DNA of 64,000 nt from Bacteroidota bacterium (GTDB taxonomy: Bacteria; Bacteroidota; Bacteroidia; Chitinophagales; Saprospiraceae): NCBI GenBank assembly GCA_017858735.1, contig JAFMBH010000009.1, forward strand, positions 1-64,000, written 5' to 3'. The notes below the pieces were generated by a model, which saw nothing but the letters and a program-made list of their open reading frames with translations, was not told the origin of the DNA and made no database searches. Positions 49,956 through 58,637 of the stretch are shown here, in pieces (position 1 is the stretch's first letter; every line of letters starts with the position of its first letter). Position numbers and translations under genes: made by a program.

Positions 49956-50495
49956 ATGATAATTAAAAGAACCATTTTTTCCTGCCTCATTATTCTGTTA
50001 ACAGGCGTAATGTATTTTCCCTTACAAGCACAACATAAAAAAGGGACAACCCTTGCTAACTTTTCTGGCGAGTGGAAATCTAAAGAATCAATAAGTATGG
50101 GCGGAAATATTTATTGCGCTTATTCATTGGACGACCGTATGTGTTCTAAAACAATGAAAATAGCAAATCAGGCAAATTTTCTTTCCATAGAAACAGCAAA
50201 TTTGTCTGCTGGATTAGCTCTGACAACAAGCCATGAAAAACTAATCTTCGATGGTAAAGAAAGTCAAGTTAATTATGGCCCGGGAATAGAAAAGAAGTTT
50301 ACCGTAAAATGGTCCGCTGAGGAACAAACGATGACGGTTAACTCAATTTCCTATCAGGGTCAAGTCATTCATTACGTGACAGAAGTCTGGAAGTTGAGCA
50401 GTGATGGTAAGTCTATTTCTGTTCAGGCAAATGCCAAATCAAACGTATGGGATGAAGAGCGTTCCTGGAAGACCGAATTCGAAAAAACTAATTAG
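49956..50495 (+). CDS. Secreted beta-rich protein, function unknown
   Basis: 179 aa. Signal peptide IFSCLIILLTGVMYFPLQAQ. The mature part starts FSGEWKSKESISMGGNIYCA and continues with a beta pattern: SIETANLSAGLALTTSHEKL, KKFTVKWSAEEQTMTVNSIS and HYVTEVWKLSSDGKSISVQA. It resembles small lipocalin/META-like secreted proteins. Two Cys near the start (YCAYSLDDRMC) may be bonded. Neighbours give no functional hint. It is followed by the convergent Rpn-type nuclease gene. Confidence 0.6.
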   Translation: MIIKRTIFSCLIILLTGVMYFPLQAQHKKGTTLANFSGEWKSKESISMGGNIYCAYSLDDRMCSKTMKIANQANFLSIETANLSAGLALTTSHEKLIFDGKESQVNYGPGIEKKFTVKWSAEEQTMTVNSISYQGQVIHYVTEVWKLSSDGKSISVQANAKSNVWDEERSWKTEFEKTN

Positions 50496-50546
50496 TTTTC
50501 AAATATATTTGGTAAAGGAATGACTGTTGTGAAAATCCTTCAGGAA

Positions 50547-51533
50547 TTATGAATTATACCTGTTTTTGAAATCTTCAATGATTTTGTTTTTCTCCATCAA
50601 TTCCTTAGTCATCAGGTCTAATTCCTTTTTAACTTCACCCAGTGCTATGTCTTTTTCACCCAATTCCTTTTTAAATTCGCCCAATGCTTTGTCCTTTTCA
50701 CCCAATGCTATGTTCTTTTCACCTATGGTTTTAATATAGTCTCGCTCTTGATTTTCTAACAAGGCATTAATACTTCGCCAGGCTTCCTGTTCAATCTCAA
50801 TAAGTTTCTTTTGTTCCGGATCAACGCCAGTATGGTGCAGAATATCTGTAACCATCTTTAAATCTTCGTTATCAATCTTATGTTTAAAATCTTTGATGAT
50901 TTTTCCGCCATCTAAGAAATTGGATTGTTCAAAGATACTTAAAAGCTTATCCAGGCTGGTTTGATACCTTTCGGTAATTCTATTTACCTGAACGATAAAA
51001 CTATCGTGGGTTAACTTTTCAACAAAATCACTTTTAATATGAATAATTTTTTTTGCGATGAGATCCTTATAATTCCGTTCTACTTTAATGCAGGCCGTTT
51101 CAATTTCAGGCAGGTTAAATCCTAAGATATATATCGTGGTAATGGGCAAAATATGTTTTTCATTATTAACCATATCTTCCCTCTTATACTGTTCTCCCAG
51201 ATAATTTCTGAACCTCATCAGGTCGATATTATTCTTCACTTTTTGAATTTCGATGAGGACTTTTTTTCGTTCACCCGAATCTGTTAAAATAGTAGCGATA
51301 AAGTCTAATCGAAAGAAATTAATAGATAATTGCTCTTTAATTTGTTGTTTTATGAATTTTTTTTTACCAGGAGTACTTTTTTCATAATTTTTTGAATAAA
51401 TAAATTCCTGAGGTTTTACCTCGACGGCTTCAATATTTTCCTCTAAAAGCGTACCCATAAAGAATTTAGCAACCCTATCATTCTCCATCAATCTTTTAAA
51501 CACAATGTCATAAATAGGATTAGCAATAACCAT
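50547..51533 (-). CDS. Rpn/PDDEXK-type nuclease (transposase-like) with a heptad-repeat tail
   Basis: 328 aa. It starts MVIANPIYDIVFKRLMEND, typical of the PDDEXK_2 (Rpn family) 'recombination-promoting nuclease/putative transposase' proteins. The nuclease signature is RLDFIATIL ... KKVLIEIQK, the D-ExQ motif. YILPITTIYILGF and RFRNYLGEQY are the following conserved positions. Residues 271-305 are five tandem 7-residue units (GEKDxAL/GExKKEL). A coiled-coil tail of this kind is common in this family and varies in copy number between strains. No terminal inverted repeats or target duplication were found, so it is not itself an element. Confidence 0.8.
   Translation of the reverse strand: MVIANPIYDIVFKRLMENDRVAKFFMGTLLEENIEAVEVKPQEFIYSKNYEKSTPGKKKFIKQQIKEQLSINFFRLDFIATILTDSGERKKVLIEIQKVKNNIDLMRFRNYLGEQYKREDMVNNEKHILPITTIYILGFNLPEIETACIKVERNYKDLIAKKIIHIKSDFVEKLTHDSFIVQVNRITERYQTSLDKLLSIFEQSNFLDGGKIIKDFKHKIDNEDLKMVTDILHHTGVDPEQKKLIEIEQEAWRSINALLENQERDYIKTIGEKNIALGEKDKALGEFKKELGEKDIALGEVKKELDLMTKELMEKNKIIEDFKNRYNS
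50619..50723. repeat. 21-bp tandem repeats within the Rpn-type gene
   Basis: Five imperfect 21-bp units, coding for the seven-residue GEKDxAL/GExKKEL steps at residues 271-305. Unit number keeps the frame, so the tail can lengthen or shorten without disrupting the gene. Confidence 0.75.
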
Positions 51534-51692
51534 GTTATTATTTATTTTATCAAAGGTACGCCATAATCACATCAGAAACCGTGACTTGAAAAAATGATAC
51601 ATTTTAGGATGAACTAATGAGTTTAGCCATTTTTTGATGCCAAAGGAATTAATAGCATTATAAAAATGAAACAGGAAAAATATTCATCCTGA

Positions 51693-54134
51693 CTAGACCG
51701 GATTTAACTGTTTATCAAGGGACGCTATCCCCATTTGTTGCAATAAACGTTGAAAAGTATCCATAGATAAGGATCCGTTCGCTAGTTTTTTTCGGAAAGA
51801 TGCTGCACCGGATTCACTGAAAATAAAATTTTGACTTCTCCATAAATTCAAGGATAATGGAATACGTTTTACAATGGTTAAGAGGGTAATTAAGTCAGAA
51901 CAGGTAGTATCAACGTTTTCATCCGTATTTGCCAAATCAACTAAACCAGCATAAATTTTTTCATTGGCGAGTTGCGTTAGTTCTGGTATTTCCATTATTT
52001 CAAATTTCCAATCACTCATAATTTGAAGAATGGACTGAACCTGTTTAAGGTCCATATCCCTGGATAATAATTGATTTTTAAATTCAATATTATAGATATG
52101 GGCAGCGGTATCTTTAAATGGGGCAGGAATGGGCATGTCAATTTCCTTTAATCCCAACATTAGGGGATAGGTTTCCTGAAACATTCCCCTAAAGGTATAT
52201 TCTACAGATTTAAGACTTTGTTGATTAATCTGGTCCACAATTTTCCTTTTTTCATCACGGAAAAGATGCCAGAATGAAAATCTTTCCCCGCCACAATAGT
52301 CTTGCATAATACCTATAACGCTGCCTAAATCAGTACCTTTAATGGCGGCATCAATTTTATTTGTCATTTTTTCAAAGGTCTCCACAGGCATATCCAGGGA
52401 AATCTGCCCATATAGGTTATACTGACCAAGATAAAGGACCACAAAGGCAAATTCTTTTACTTTAAAGGTCGTTTGAGAAACTATGAGCGTTCTTCCAGCA
52501 GCGATGGCATGCGTACCTGATTTCCAACGATTAAAATTCAAACTTTTCATTTGATAACTGAAGAGAATTAACTCTTCAGGATAATCTTCAAAAAGAGAGG
52601 AAGCTGCATAGTGCATACCCACTCTTTCCAATGAAACGGCAGCAGGAATTACATTTTTCTCATAGCTAACAGAACCATTTTCATACACATTACTTGGTAT
52701 TTCTTTCAATTTTTGAAGAAATAAATCCCTGAATTGGTAAGAAGTCACTTGCTCGGCATAATGCATGGCCCGATGGGCATATTGTAAAATCTGATCTGTT
52801 TCCAGTCCGGAAATTTCATCAAAAAACCAACCGCAACTCGTAAACATTAACAGCGTATGTCGCTGCATTTCCAGTAACCTCAATAATTTAACTTCCTCTT
52901 CAGGTGTCAAAGTTCTTGTGGCATGTTTTTCAAAAAAAGATTTTATGGACGATGATTTTCTATGTAAAATCACCTCTATATAATCATTTCTGGCTGACCA
53001 GGGATCACTCAGTAAACCAGCAGTTTCCTTCTCAAAAATGGGAATAAGATTATCTCTAAGGTCATTTAAAATATCCCGGAGCGGCCTTCTCCATTTTTGA
53101 TTCCAGGCATTGTTTCCTCCGGTATGGCACCCACAATCGTCCTGCCAACGATCCACGCCATGAACGCAACTCCAGGAACTATTTTCATGAATTTGGGCCT
53201 CATAAAGGGGAGGATTCTCCGATAAATACTGCCCGTAATTGGTAAGCGTTACGTTTTCATTGTGCATCAATGAATCAAAACAGGCCGCCAAAGCCATTTC
53301 TCCAAATTGATGGTGGTGACCATAGCTCTCACCATCGGTGGCAATGTGACTAAGTTGGGGCGCATCATTTGCATCGAAAACACGAATCATTCTCTCAGCA
53401 AAGGATTTTCCGTCATTCAACAAGCCATTAAATGCGACCGATTGGGCGATACCACCGTCATAAAAGAAAAGAGTAATCGATTTACCTGATGGCAATTTAC
53501 ATAAATAGGAATTCCTTGGATCTATATTATCATGAGAACAGTCTGTCCATTTTTCATCAGATAATTTCCTGAACGCTTTACCTTGTCTGGGCGCCAATAT
53601 GGTATAAAGTATATTATTTTCTGCCAGAATTTCCAGGGTTTCTGTATCGACGGCTGTTTCTGCCAACCACATACCCTCGGGTTTCCGTTGAAAACGAGAT
53701 TCAAAATCACGAATACCCCATATAATTTGTGTCTCCTTATCACGCTTATTTGCCAGCGGCATGATAATGTGGTTATACACCTGAGCGATAGCAGAACCAT
53801 GACCATTATAATAGGTAAGGCTCTGTTTATCAGCATCTAAAATAGCTTGATATGAGTTTGGGTCAAACTTTTCCATCCAGGCCAGGAGCGTTGGACCAAT
53901 ATTAAAACTCATGTAGGTATAATTGGAAACGATCCCTTTTATTTCTTGCTTATGGTTGAGCAATCTCGCCGCAGAATTTGGAGCATAACACTCAAAATTT
54001 ATTCTTTCATTCCAGTTGTGGAAAGGAGCCGCTGATTCCTGATATTCGATCTCGCCTAACCACGCATTTTCGCGCGGAGGCTGATAAAAATGTCCGTGAA
54101 TACAAACGAATTTTTTCAGGTCTGATTTTAACAT
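51693..54134 (-). CDS. GH57 family glycosidase with DUF3536
   Basis: 813 aa from the ATG at 54134 (MLKSDLKKFVCIHGHFYQPP). The GH57 N-terminal domain has the opening IHGHFYQPPRENAWLG (motif 1), catalytic Glu in GMWLAETAVDTETLEIL and Asp in HIATDGESYGHHH. HENSSWSCVHGVDRW is also diagnostic, and its continuation DDCGCHTGG is Cys-rich. The C-terminal ~350 residues match DUF3536, usually found in this arrangement. GH57 enzymes act on alpha-1,4/1,6 glucans (amylase, branching). The exact activity is unknown. No signal peptide. Divergent from the PIG-L gene, 38 bp away. Confidence 0.88.
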   Translation of the reverse strand: MLKSDLKKFVCIHGHFYQPPRENAWLGEIEYQESAAPFHNWNERINFECYAPNSAARLLNHKQEIKGIVSNYTYMSFNIGPTLLAWMEKFDPNSYQAILDADKQSLTYYNGHGSAIAQVYNHIIMPLANKRDKETQIIWGIRDFESRFQRKPEGMWLAETAVDTETLEILAENNILYTILAPRQGKAFRKLSDEKWTDCSHDNIDPRNSYLCKLPSGKSITLFFYDGGIAQSVAFNGLLNDGKSFAERMIRVFDANDAPQLSHIATDGESYGHHHQFGEMALAACFDSLMHNENVTLTNYGQYLSENPPLYEAQIHENSSWSCVHGVDRWQDDCGCHTGGNNAWNQKWRRPLRDILNDLRDNLIPIFEKETAGLLSDPWSARNDYIEVILHRKSSSIKSFFEKHATRTLTPEEEVKLLRLLEMQRHTLLMFTSCGWFFDEISGLETDQILQYAHRAMHYAEQVTSYQFRDLFLQKLKEIPSNVYENGSVSYEKNVIPAAVSLERVGMHYAASSLFEDYPEELILFSYQMKSLNFNRWKSGTHAIAAGRTLIVSQTTFKVKEFAFVVLYLGQYNLYGQISLDMPVETFEKMTNKIDAAIKGTDLGSVIGIMQDYCGGERFSFWHLFRDEKRKIVDQINQQSLKSVEYTFRGMFQETYPLMLGLKEIDMPIPAPFKDTAAHIYNIEFKNQLLSRDMDLKQVQSILQIMSDWKFEIMEIPELTQLANEKIYAGLVDLANTDENVDTTCSDLITLLTIVKRIPLSLNLWRSQNFIFSESGAASFRKKLANGSLSMDTFQRLLQQMGIASLDKQLNPV

Positions 54135-54172
54135 AAAATTTTGTAATATTGAGGTTGTAAAAGTAATCACCC

Positions 54173-56686
54173 ATGCGTAAACTATCCTTATTCTTACCTT
54201 TATTTTCTTTATTTCTTTTTAATGGTCTTTATTCGCAGGCTCCTGAGAAATGGAATTCAGCTAAAATTTACCATGAAATTCAGAAACTTAATTTCCTTGG
54301 TTCAGTCCTTTATCTGGCTGCTCACCCCGATGATGAAAATACGAGGCTCATCACCTATCTCGCAAATCACGGAAAAGCAAACACGGCCTATTTGTCATTA
54401 ACCAGAGGAGATGGCGGCCAGAATTTGATTAGCCCAGAGATAAGAGAATTGTTAGGTTTAATAAGAACTCAGGAATTATTGGGCGCCAGACAAATAGACG
54501 GGGGAAAACAGTTTTTTTCCAGAGCAAATGATTTTGGATTTTCTAAAAATCCGGACGAAACTTTCAGGATTTGGGAAAAGGAGAAAGTTATGGAAGATTT
54601 AATTGCCGTGATAAGATATTGGCAACCCGATGTTATCATTAATAGGTTCGATCACAGAAGCCCCGGGAGAACGCATGGTCATCATACTGCCTCGGCGATG
54701 CTGGGTGTTGAAGCATTTGATATGGCTGCCGATCCAAAGGTTTTTCCAAATCAGTTGAGTCGTTTACCCCTGTGGCAACCCAAAAGATTATTTTTTAATA
54801 CCTCCTGGTGGTTTTACGGTAGTCAAAAGGCATTTGACGAAGCTGATAAGAGTAAATTGCTTCAATTTGAAGTAGGCGTTTATTATCCTTTATTGGGTAA
54901 ATCAAATAATGAAATTGCCGCCGAAAGCCGGAGTATGCACAAAAGCCAGGGCTTTGGTTCTTTGGGTGTAAGAGGGTCGGAAACAGAGTATCTGGAATTA
55001 TTGAAAGGTGATTTGCCTGAAAATAATAATCTTTTCGCAGGTATAAATACTACCTGGAGTAGGGTGAAGGGAGCAGAAAAGGTGGGCGCCTTATTAAAAA
55101 AGGTGGAAAGTAATTTCTCCATGCAGTCGCCATACACCGTTTTACCCGATTTGTTACTGGCCTTAAAAGAGCTGGAAAAATTACAGGATAGTTATTGGAA
55201 GAGAGAAAAATTAAAAGATATTAAGCTCATTATCAAGCAATCTTTAGGTCTCTTTCAGGAGGCAGTAGCCATGGAATCTGCAGCTACACCAGGTGAAAAT
55301 ATCAAAGTTCAGCTGGAGTTCATTCATAGAAGCCCGGTCAAAGTTACCTTGCAGTCTTTACAAGTTTTACCCACAAGCATGGATACTGTAATGGGCATGG
55401 AGCTGGCAAATAATAAGGGTTTCAAATTATCAAAGCAAATTCAGGTACCTAAAAATATTCAATTAACTAGTCCCTACTGGTTAATTGACCAATGGAATTT
55501 AGGTGTTTATACCGTAAGCGACGAAAAATTAAGAGGTTTACCTGAAACGCCAAAATCATTAAAAATAAAAGCAAATTATCTGATTGATGGCATTCCTTTT
55601 TCACTGGAATCTGATATTGTGTATAAAATAGATGATCCGGTGGCTGGCGAAGTCTATCAGCCTTTCGAAATTATTCCTGCCATAACAGGTAGTTTTCAGG
55701 AATCTGTCAATGTGTTTGCTAATAGAGATAGCCAAAGATTAGAGGTAGTAGTGAAGGCAAATAAGTCAACCCTTTCAGGTGTGGTTACTCTGGATGTTCC
55801 AAACGGCTGGACCTTTTCTCCTAAAGAACAAGAGGTTCAATTTGGAAGAAAAGGAGAAGAAAAAGTACTCTCCTTTTGGGTAACACCTCCTTCGTTTCAG
55901 TCAGAGGGAAATGCACGCGTTTTGATGAAAGCGGACGGTGAGGTGTACGACAAAAAAATACTGATTATTAAGCATGCCCACATACCTGCGCAAACCGTAT
56001 TGCTCTCGTCCAATGCAAAGTTAGTGCGCATAGACCTGGAGAAATCAGGAGATAAAATAGGATATCTCATGGGGGCAGGTGATGTGGTGCCCGCCAGTCT
56101 ATCCCAAATGGGTTTCCAGGTGACGATGTTAAATGTAAATAATCTGACGGAGGAAAATCTGAAATCTTTTGATGCCGTGGTCTTGGGTGTAAGAGCTTAT
56201 AATACCGTTGAAGGTATTGAGTTCAAACAAAAAGCATTATTCAAATACGTCGAAAATGGAGGTAATCTGATTGTTCAATATAACACAACGGGCGATTTAA
56301 AGGTAACGGAAAAGGAATTAGCTCCTTTCCCAATGACGCTATCCCGGGAAAGAATTACTGACGAAGATGCCCCCGCAACATTGTTGGTCCCTAATCATAG
56401 CATATTGAATTTTCCAAATAAAATAAGCGATAACGATTTCAAAGGTTGGGAACAAGAAAGAGGTTTATACTTCCCAGGAAAATGGGATTCCGCTTTTACC
56501 CCCATTTTAAGGTTTAACGATCCCGGGGAAAAACCAATTGATGGTGCGCTTTTGGTTGCAAAGCATGGTAAAGGTTATTACATATATAGCGGTCTTTCCT
56601 TCTTTAGAGAATTACCTGCCGGGGTACCAGGCGCTTTCCGCTTATTCGCAAACATGATTTCAATGGGTAAAGAAATAAAGCCATGA
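54173..56686 (+). CDS. Exported PIG-L (LmbE-type) N-deacetylase
   Basis: 837 aa. A signal peptide (LSLFLPLFSLFLFNGLYSQ) is followed by the PIG-L/LmbE domain with YLAAHPDDENTRLITYLA (zinc ligands His51 and Asp54), TRGDGGQNLI and HGHHTASAMLGVEAFD. LmbE proteins deacetylate GlcNAc-type amides. The remaining ~550 residues form several beta domains with VVTLDVPNGWTFSPKEQEV and VVLGVRAYNTVEG-type segments (NEW3-like and a ThuA/GATase-like fold near 660-780). Exported PIG-L proteins are common in Bacteroidota, here with a symporter and dehydratase downstream. The next ORF overlaps its stop by 4 bp (ATGA). Confidence 0.85.
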   Translation: MRKLSLFLPLFSLFLFNGLYSQAPEKWNSAKIYHEIQKLNFLGSVLYLAAHPDDENTRLITYLANHGKANTAYLSLTRGDGGQNLISPEIRELLGLIRTQELLGARQIDGGKQFFSRANDFGFSKNPDETFRIWEKEKVMEDLIAVIRYWQPDVIINRFDHRSPGRTHGHHTASAMLGVEAFDMAADPKVFPNQLSRLPLWQPKRLFFNTSWWFYGSQKAFDEADKSKLLQFEVGVYYPLLGKSNNEIAAESRSMHKSQGFGSLGVRGSETEYLELLKGDLPENNNLFAGINTTWSRVKGAEKVGALLKKVESNFSMQSPYTVLPDLLLALKELEKLQDSYWKREKLKDIKLIIKQSLGLFQEAVAMESAATPGENIKVQLEFIHRSPVKVTLQSLQVLPTSMDTVMGMELANNKGFKLSKQIQVPKNIQLTSPYWLIDQWNLGVYTVSDEKLRGLPETPKSLKIKANYLIDGIPFSLESDIVYKIDDPVAGEVYQPFEIIPAITGSFQESVNVFANRDSQRLEVVVKANKSTLSGVVTLDVPNGWTFSPKEQEVQFGRKGEEKVLSFWVTPPSFQSEGNARVLMKADGEVYDKKILIIKHAHIPAQTVLLSSNAKLVRIDLEKSGDKIGYLMGAGDVVPASLSQMGFQVTMLNVNNLTEENLKSFDAVVLGVRAYNTVEGIEFKQKALFKYVENGGNLIVQYNTTGDLKVTEKELAPFPMTLSRERITDEDAPATLLVPNHSILNFPNKISDNDFKGWEQERGLYFPGKWDSAFTPILRFNDPGEKPIDGALLVAKHGKGYYIYSGLSFFRELPAGVPGAFRLFANMISMGKEIKP

Positions 56687-56838
56687 TGAATACGGAAAAT
56701 GAATCGTCACTTCCTGAAAAATTTAACGAGGATGTGCCACCCATACTGGGAACGTGGAATAAATTATACCTTTTTGTATTGGTTTTCCATGCCCTGCTCA
56801 TCATTCTGTTTTATTTATTCACGAAAGCTTTCTCTTAA
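56683..56838 (+). CDS. 51-aa membrane protein, probable small partner of the sodium:solute symporter
   Basis: Starts at ATG 56683, whose ATGA overlaps the PIG-L stop TGA, the classical sign of translational coupling. It opens MMNTENESSLPEKFNEDV and PPILGTWNKLYL, then has one membrane helix (FVLVFHALLIILFYLFTKAF). It ends 13 bp before the symporter start. A short N-terminal acidic part, the 'P.lGsW..lY..V...l...I.l.y' form and position match small subunits found ahead of sodium:solute symporter genes in Bacteroidota. It probably associates with the symporter. Confidence 0.8.
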   Translation: MMNTENESSLPEKFNEDVPPILGTWNKLYLFVLVFHALLIILFYLFTKAFS

Positions 56839-56851
56839 ATAAATTGTCATC

Positions 56852-58597
56852 ATGGCTTTAATCGATTGGATTGTACTGGTAGGAACTATCACTGGCATTA
56901 TCATTTATGGTATTTGGAAAACACGAAATGTCAATACGACGCAGAGTTATCTCCAGGGTGATCACGATCTAAAATGGTGGTCTATTGGTCTATCCATTAT
57001 GGCCACTCAGGCAAGTGCCATTACATTTTTATCGACACCTGGCCAGGCTTATGAAGACGGCATGGGTTTTGCCCAATTTTATTTTGGTCTGCCTTTAGCT
57101 ATGGTCATTTTATCTGTTTTTGTCTTGCCCATTTATTATAAGTTAAAAGTCTATACAGCTTATGAATATCTGGAAGGACGATTTAATCTGGCTACAAGAA
57201 CATTTACAGCCATCTTATTTTTGATTTCAAGAGGATTAGCGGCAGGTTTGACCATATTTGCACCAGCTATAATCATTTCTACCATACTTGGATGGCAATT
57301 AAACCTGACCATTTTGATTTTGGGAGCTGGCGTTACCTTATATACTGTTTCTGGTGGTACAAAAGCGGTCAGCGTAACCCAATTTCACCAAATGGTCATT
57401 ATTTTGGCTGGTATGTTCGTTGCTGCCATAGTACTTGTTTACAAACTTCCCGAGGATGTAGGTTTTACTGATGCTGTTCGTTTTGCCGGATCCATGAACA
57501 AGTTGCAAGTGGTTGATTTTTCATGGGATCTTTCCAACAGATACACTTTCTGGTCAGGAATGATTGGAGGTGTTTTCTTGTTTTTAAGTTATTTTGGTAC
57601 CGATCAATCGCAGGTTCAACGGTATTTATCGGGAAAAACGCTGACGGAAAGTAGATTGGGGCTTATGTTCAATGGATTACTAAAAGTCCCCATGCAGTTT
57701 TTGATATTATTTGTAGGTATTTTAGTTTTTGTCTTTTTTCAATTCAATAAAAGTCCTTTACATTTTAATGAGGGGAATACCAATGCCATAAAGAAAAATG
57801 ATAGCTATGCCCTTCAGTATGAGGCGTTAAATAAAGAACACGAAACCTTATTTGAAAGAAAAAAAGAGGTGATTCACCAATATATCAGCCAGTTAAAATC
57901 GGGAGACAAAAAAATGATTGCCGAGGGAAAAGCGCAGGTAAATCAAGTAATGAAGGAGGAAAAAGATTTAAGAGTAGAAGCTGGAACCCTTATTAAAAAA
58001 GCATTGCCAGCGGCGTCTATAAAGGATACAGATTATGTTTTTATCACTTTTATACGCGATTTTCTTCCCGTAGGTATTGTCGGACTACTTTTAGCGGTTA
58101 TTTTTTCTGCATCCATGTCTTCCACCTCCTCCGAATTAAATTCTCTGGCAACCACCACCGTCATTGATATTTATAAAAGGTCATTTGTGAAAGACCAAAC
58201 GGATCAACATTACCTGTTTGTCTCCAAGGCATTTACCTTATTGTGGGGTGCGATAGCGGTTGTATTTGCCCTTTCAGCCCGATTATTTGAAAATCTGATT
58301 CAGGCAGTAAACATAGTTGGTTCCCTTTTTTATGGCACCATTCTGGGCATATTTTTAGTAGGCTTTTTCATAAAAGCAGTAAAGGGTCAGGCTGTTTTTA
58401 TAGCGGCTATTGCCACAGAATTAATTATCCTTCTTCTATTTTATCTGAATGAAACGGGGACACCTATTTCCTTTGGAGGGAAAGAAATGGTGGTAAATAT
58501 TGGCTATCTCTGGTTGAATCTCATTGGATGTAGTTTAGTCATGATTGTTTCGTGGATTTTAAATAAAATATTGGTTCCCGCCTCAAAAAAATTGTAA
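56852..58597 (+). CDS. Sodium:solute symporter (SSS family)
   Basis: 581 aa with about 14 predicted helices. SSS signatures: WSIGLSIMATQASAITFLS (TM2, with the A-S-A-T-F sodium site region), GMGFAQFYFGLPLAMVI, LEGRFNLATRTFTA and LFGLFLAVIFSASMSSTSSELNS-type (shown LAVIFSASMSSTSSELNS). Between TM helices a long hydrophilic loop (~310-385) with Lys/Glu is an insertion often seen in this Bacteroidota subtype. It likely imports a sugar acid or amino-sugar derivative coupled to Na+, in line with the dehydratase downstream; the substrate is inferred only. First residues MALIDWIVLVGTITG start in the periplasm-side helix. Confidence 0.9.
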   Translation: MALIDWIVLVGTITGIIIYGIWKTRNVNTTQSYLQGDHDLKWWSIGLSIMATQASAITFLSTPGQAYEDGMGFAQFYFGLPLAMVILSVFVLPIYYKLKVYTAYEYLEGRFNLATRTFTAILFLISRGLAAGLTIFAPAIIISTILGWQLNLTILILGAGVTLYTVSGGTKAVSVTQFHQMVIILAGMFVAAIVLVYKLPEDVGFTDAVRFAGSMNKLQVVDFSWDLSNRYTFWSGMIGGVFLFLSYFGTDQSQVQRYLSGKTLTESRLGLMFNGLLKVPMQFLILFVGILVFVFFQFNKSPLHFNEGNTNAIKKNDSYALQYEALNKEHETLFERKKEVIHQYISQLKSGDKKMIAEGKAQVNQVMKEEKDLRVEAGTLIKKALPAASIKDTDYVFITFIRDFLPVGIVGLLLAVIFSASMSSTSSELNSLATTTVIDIYKRSFVKDQTDQHYLFVSKAFTLLWGAIAVVFALSARLFENLIQAVNIVGSLFYGTILGIFLVGFFIKAVKGQAVFIAAIATELIILLLFYLNETGTPISFGGKEMVVNIGYLWLNLIGCSLVMIVSWILNKILVPASKKL

Positions 58598-58637
58598 ATA
58601 AGACGGAAAAAGGTTATTTTGAGTAAAAATAATATCC

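Noticed and set aside
50547-51533. Rpn-type gene as an insertion sequence
   Set aside because: No terminal inverted repeats, target duplications or other transposase genes flank it.
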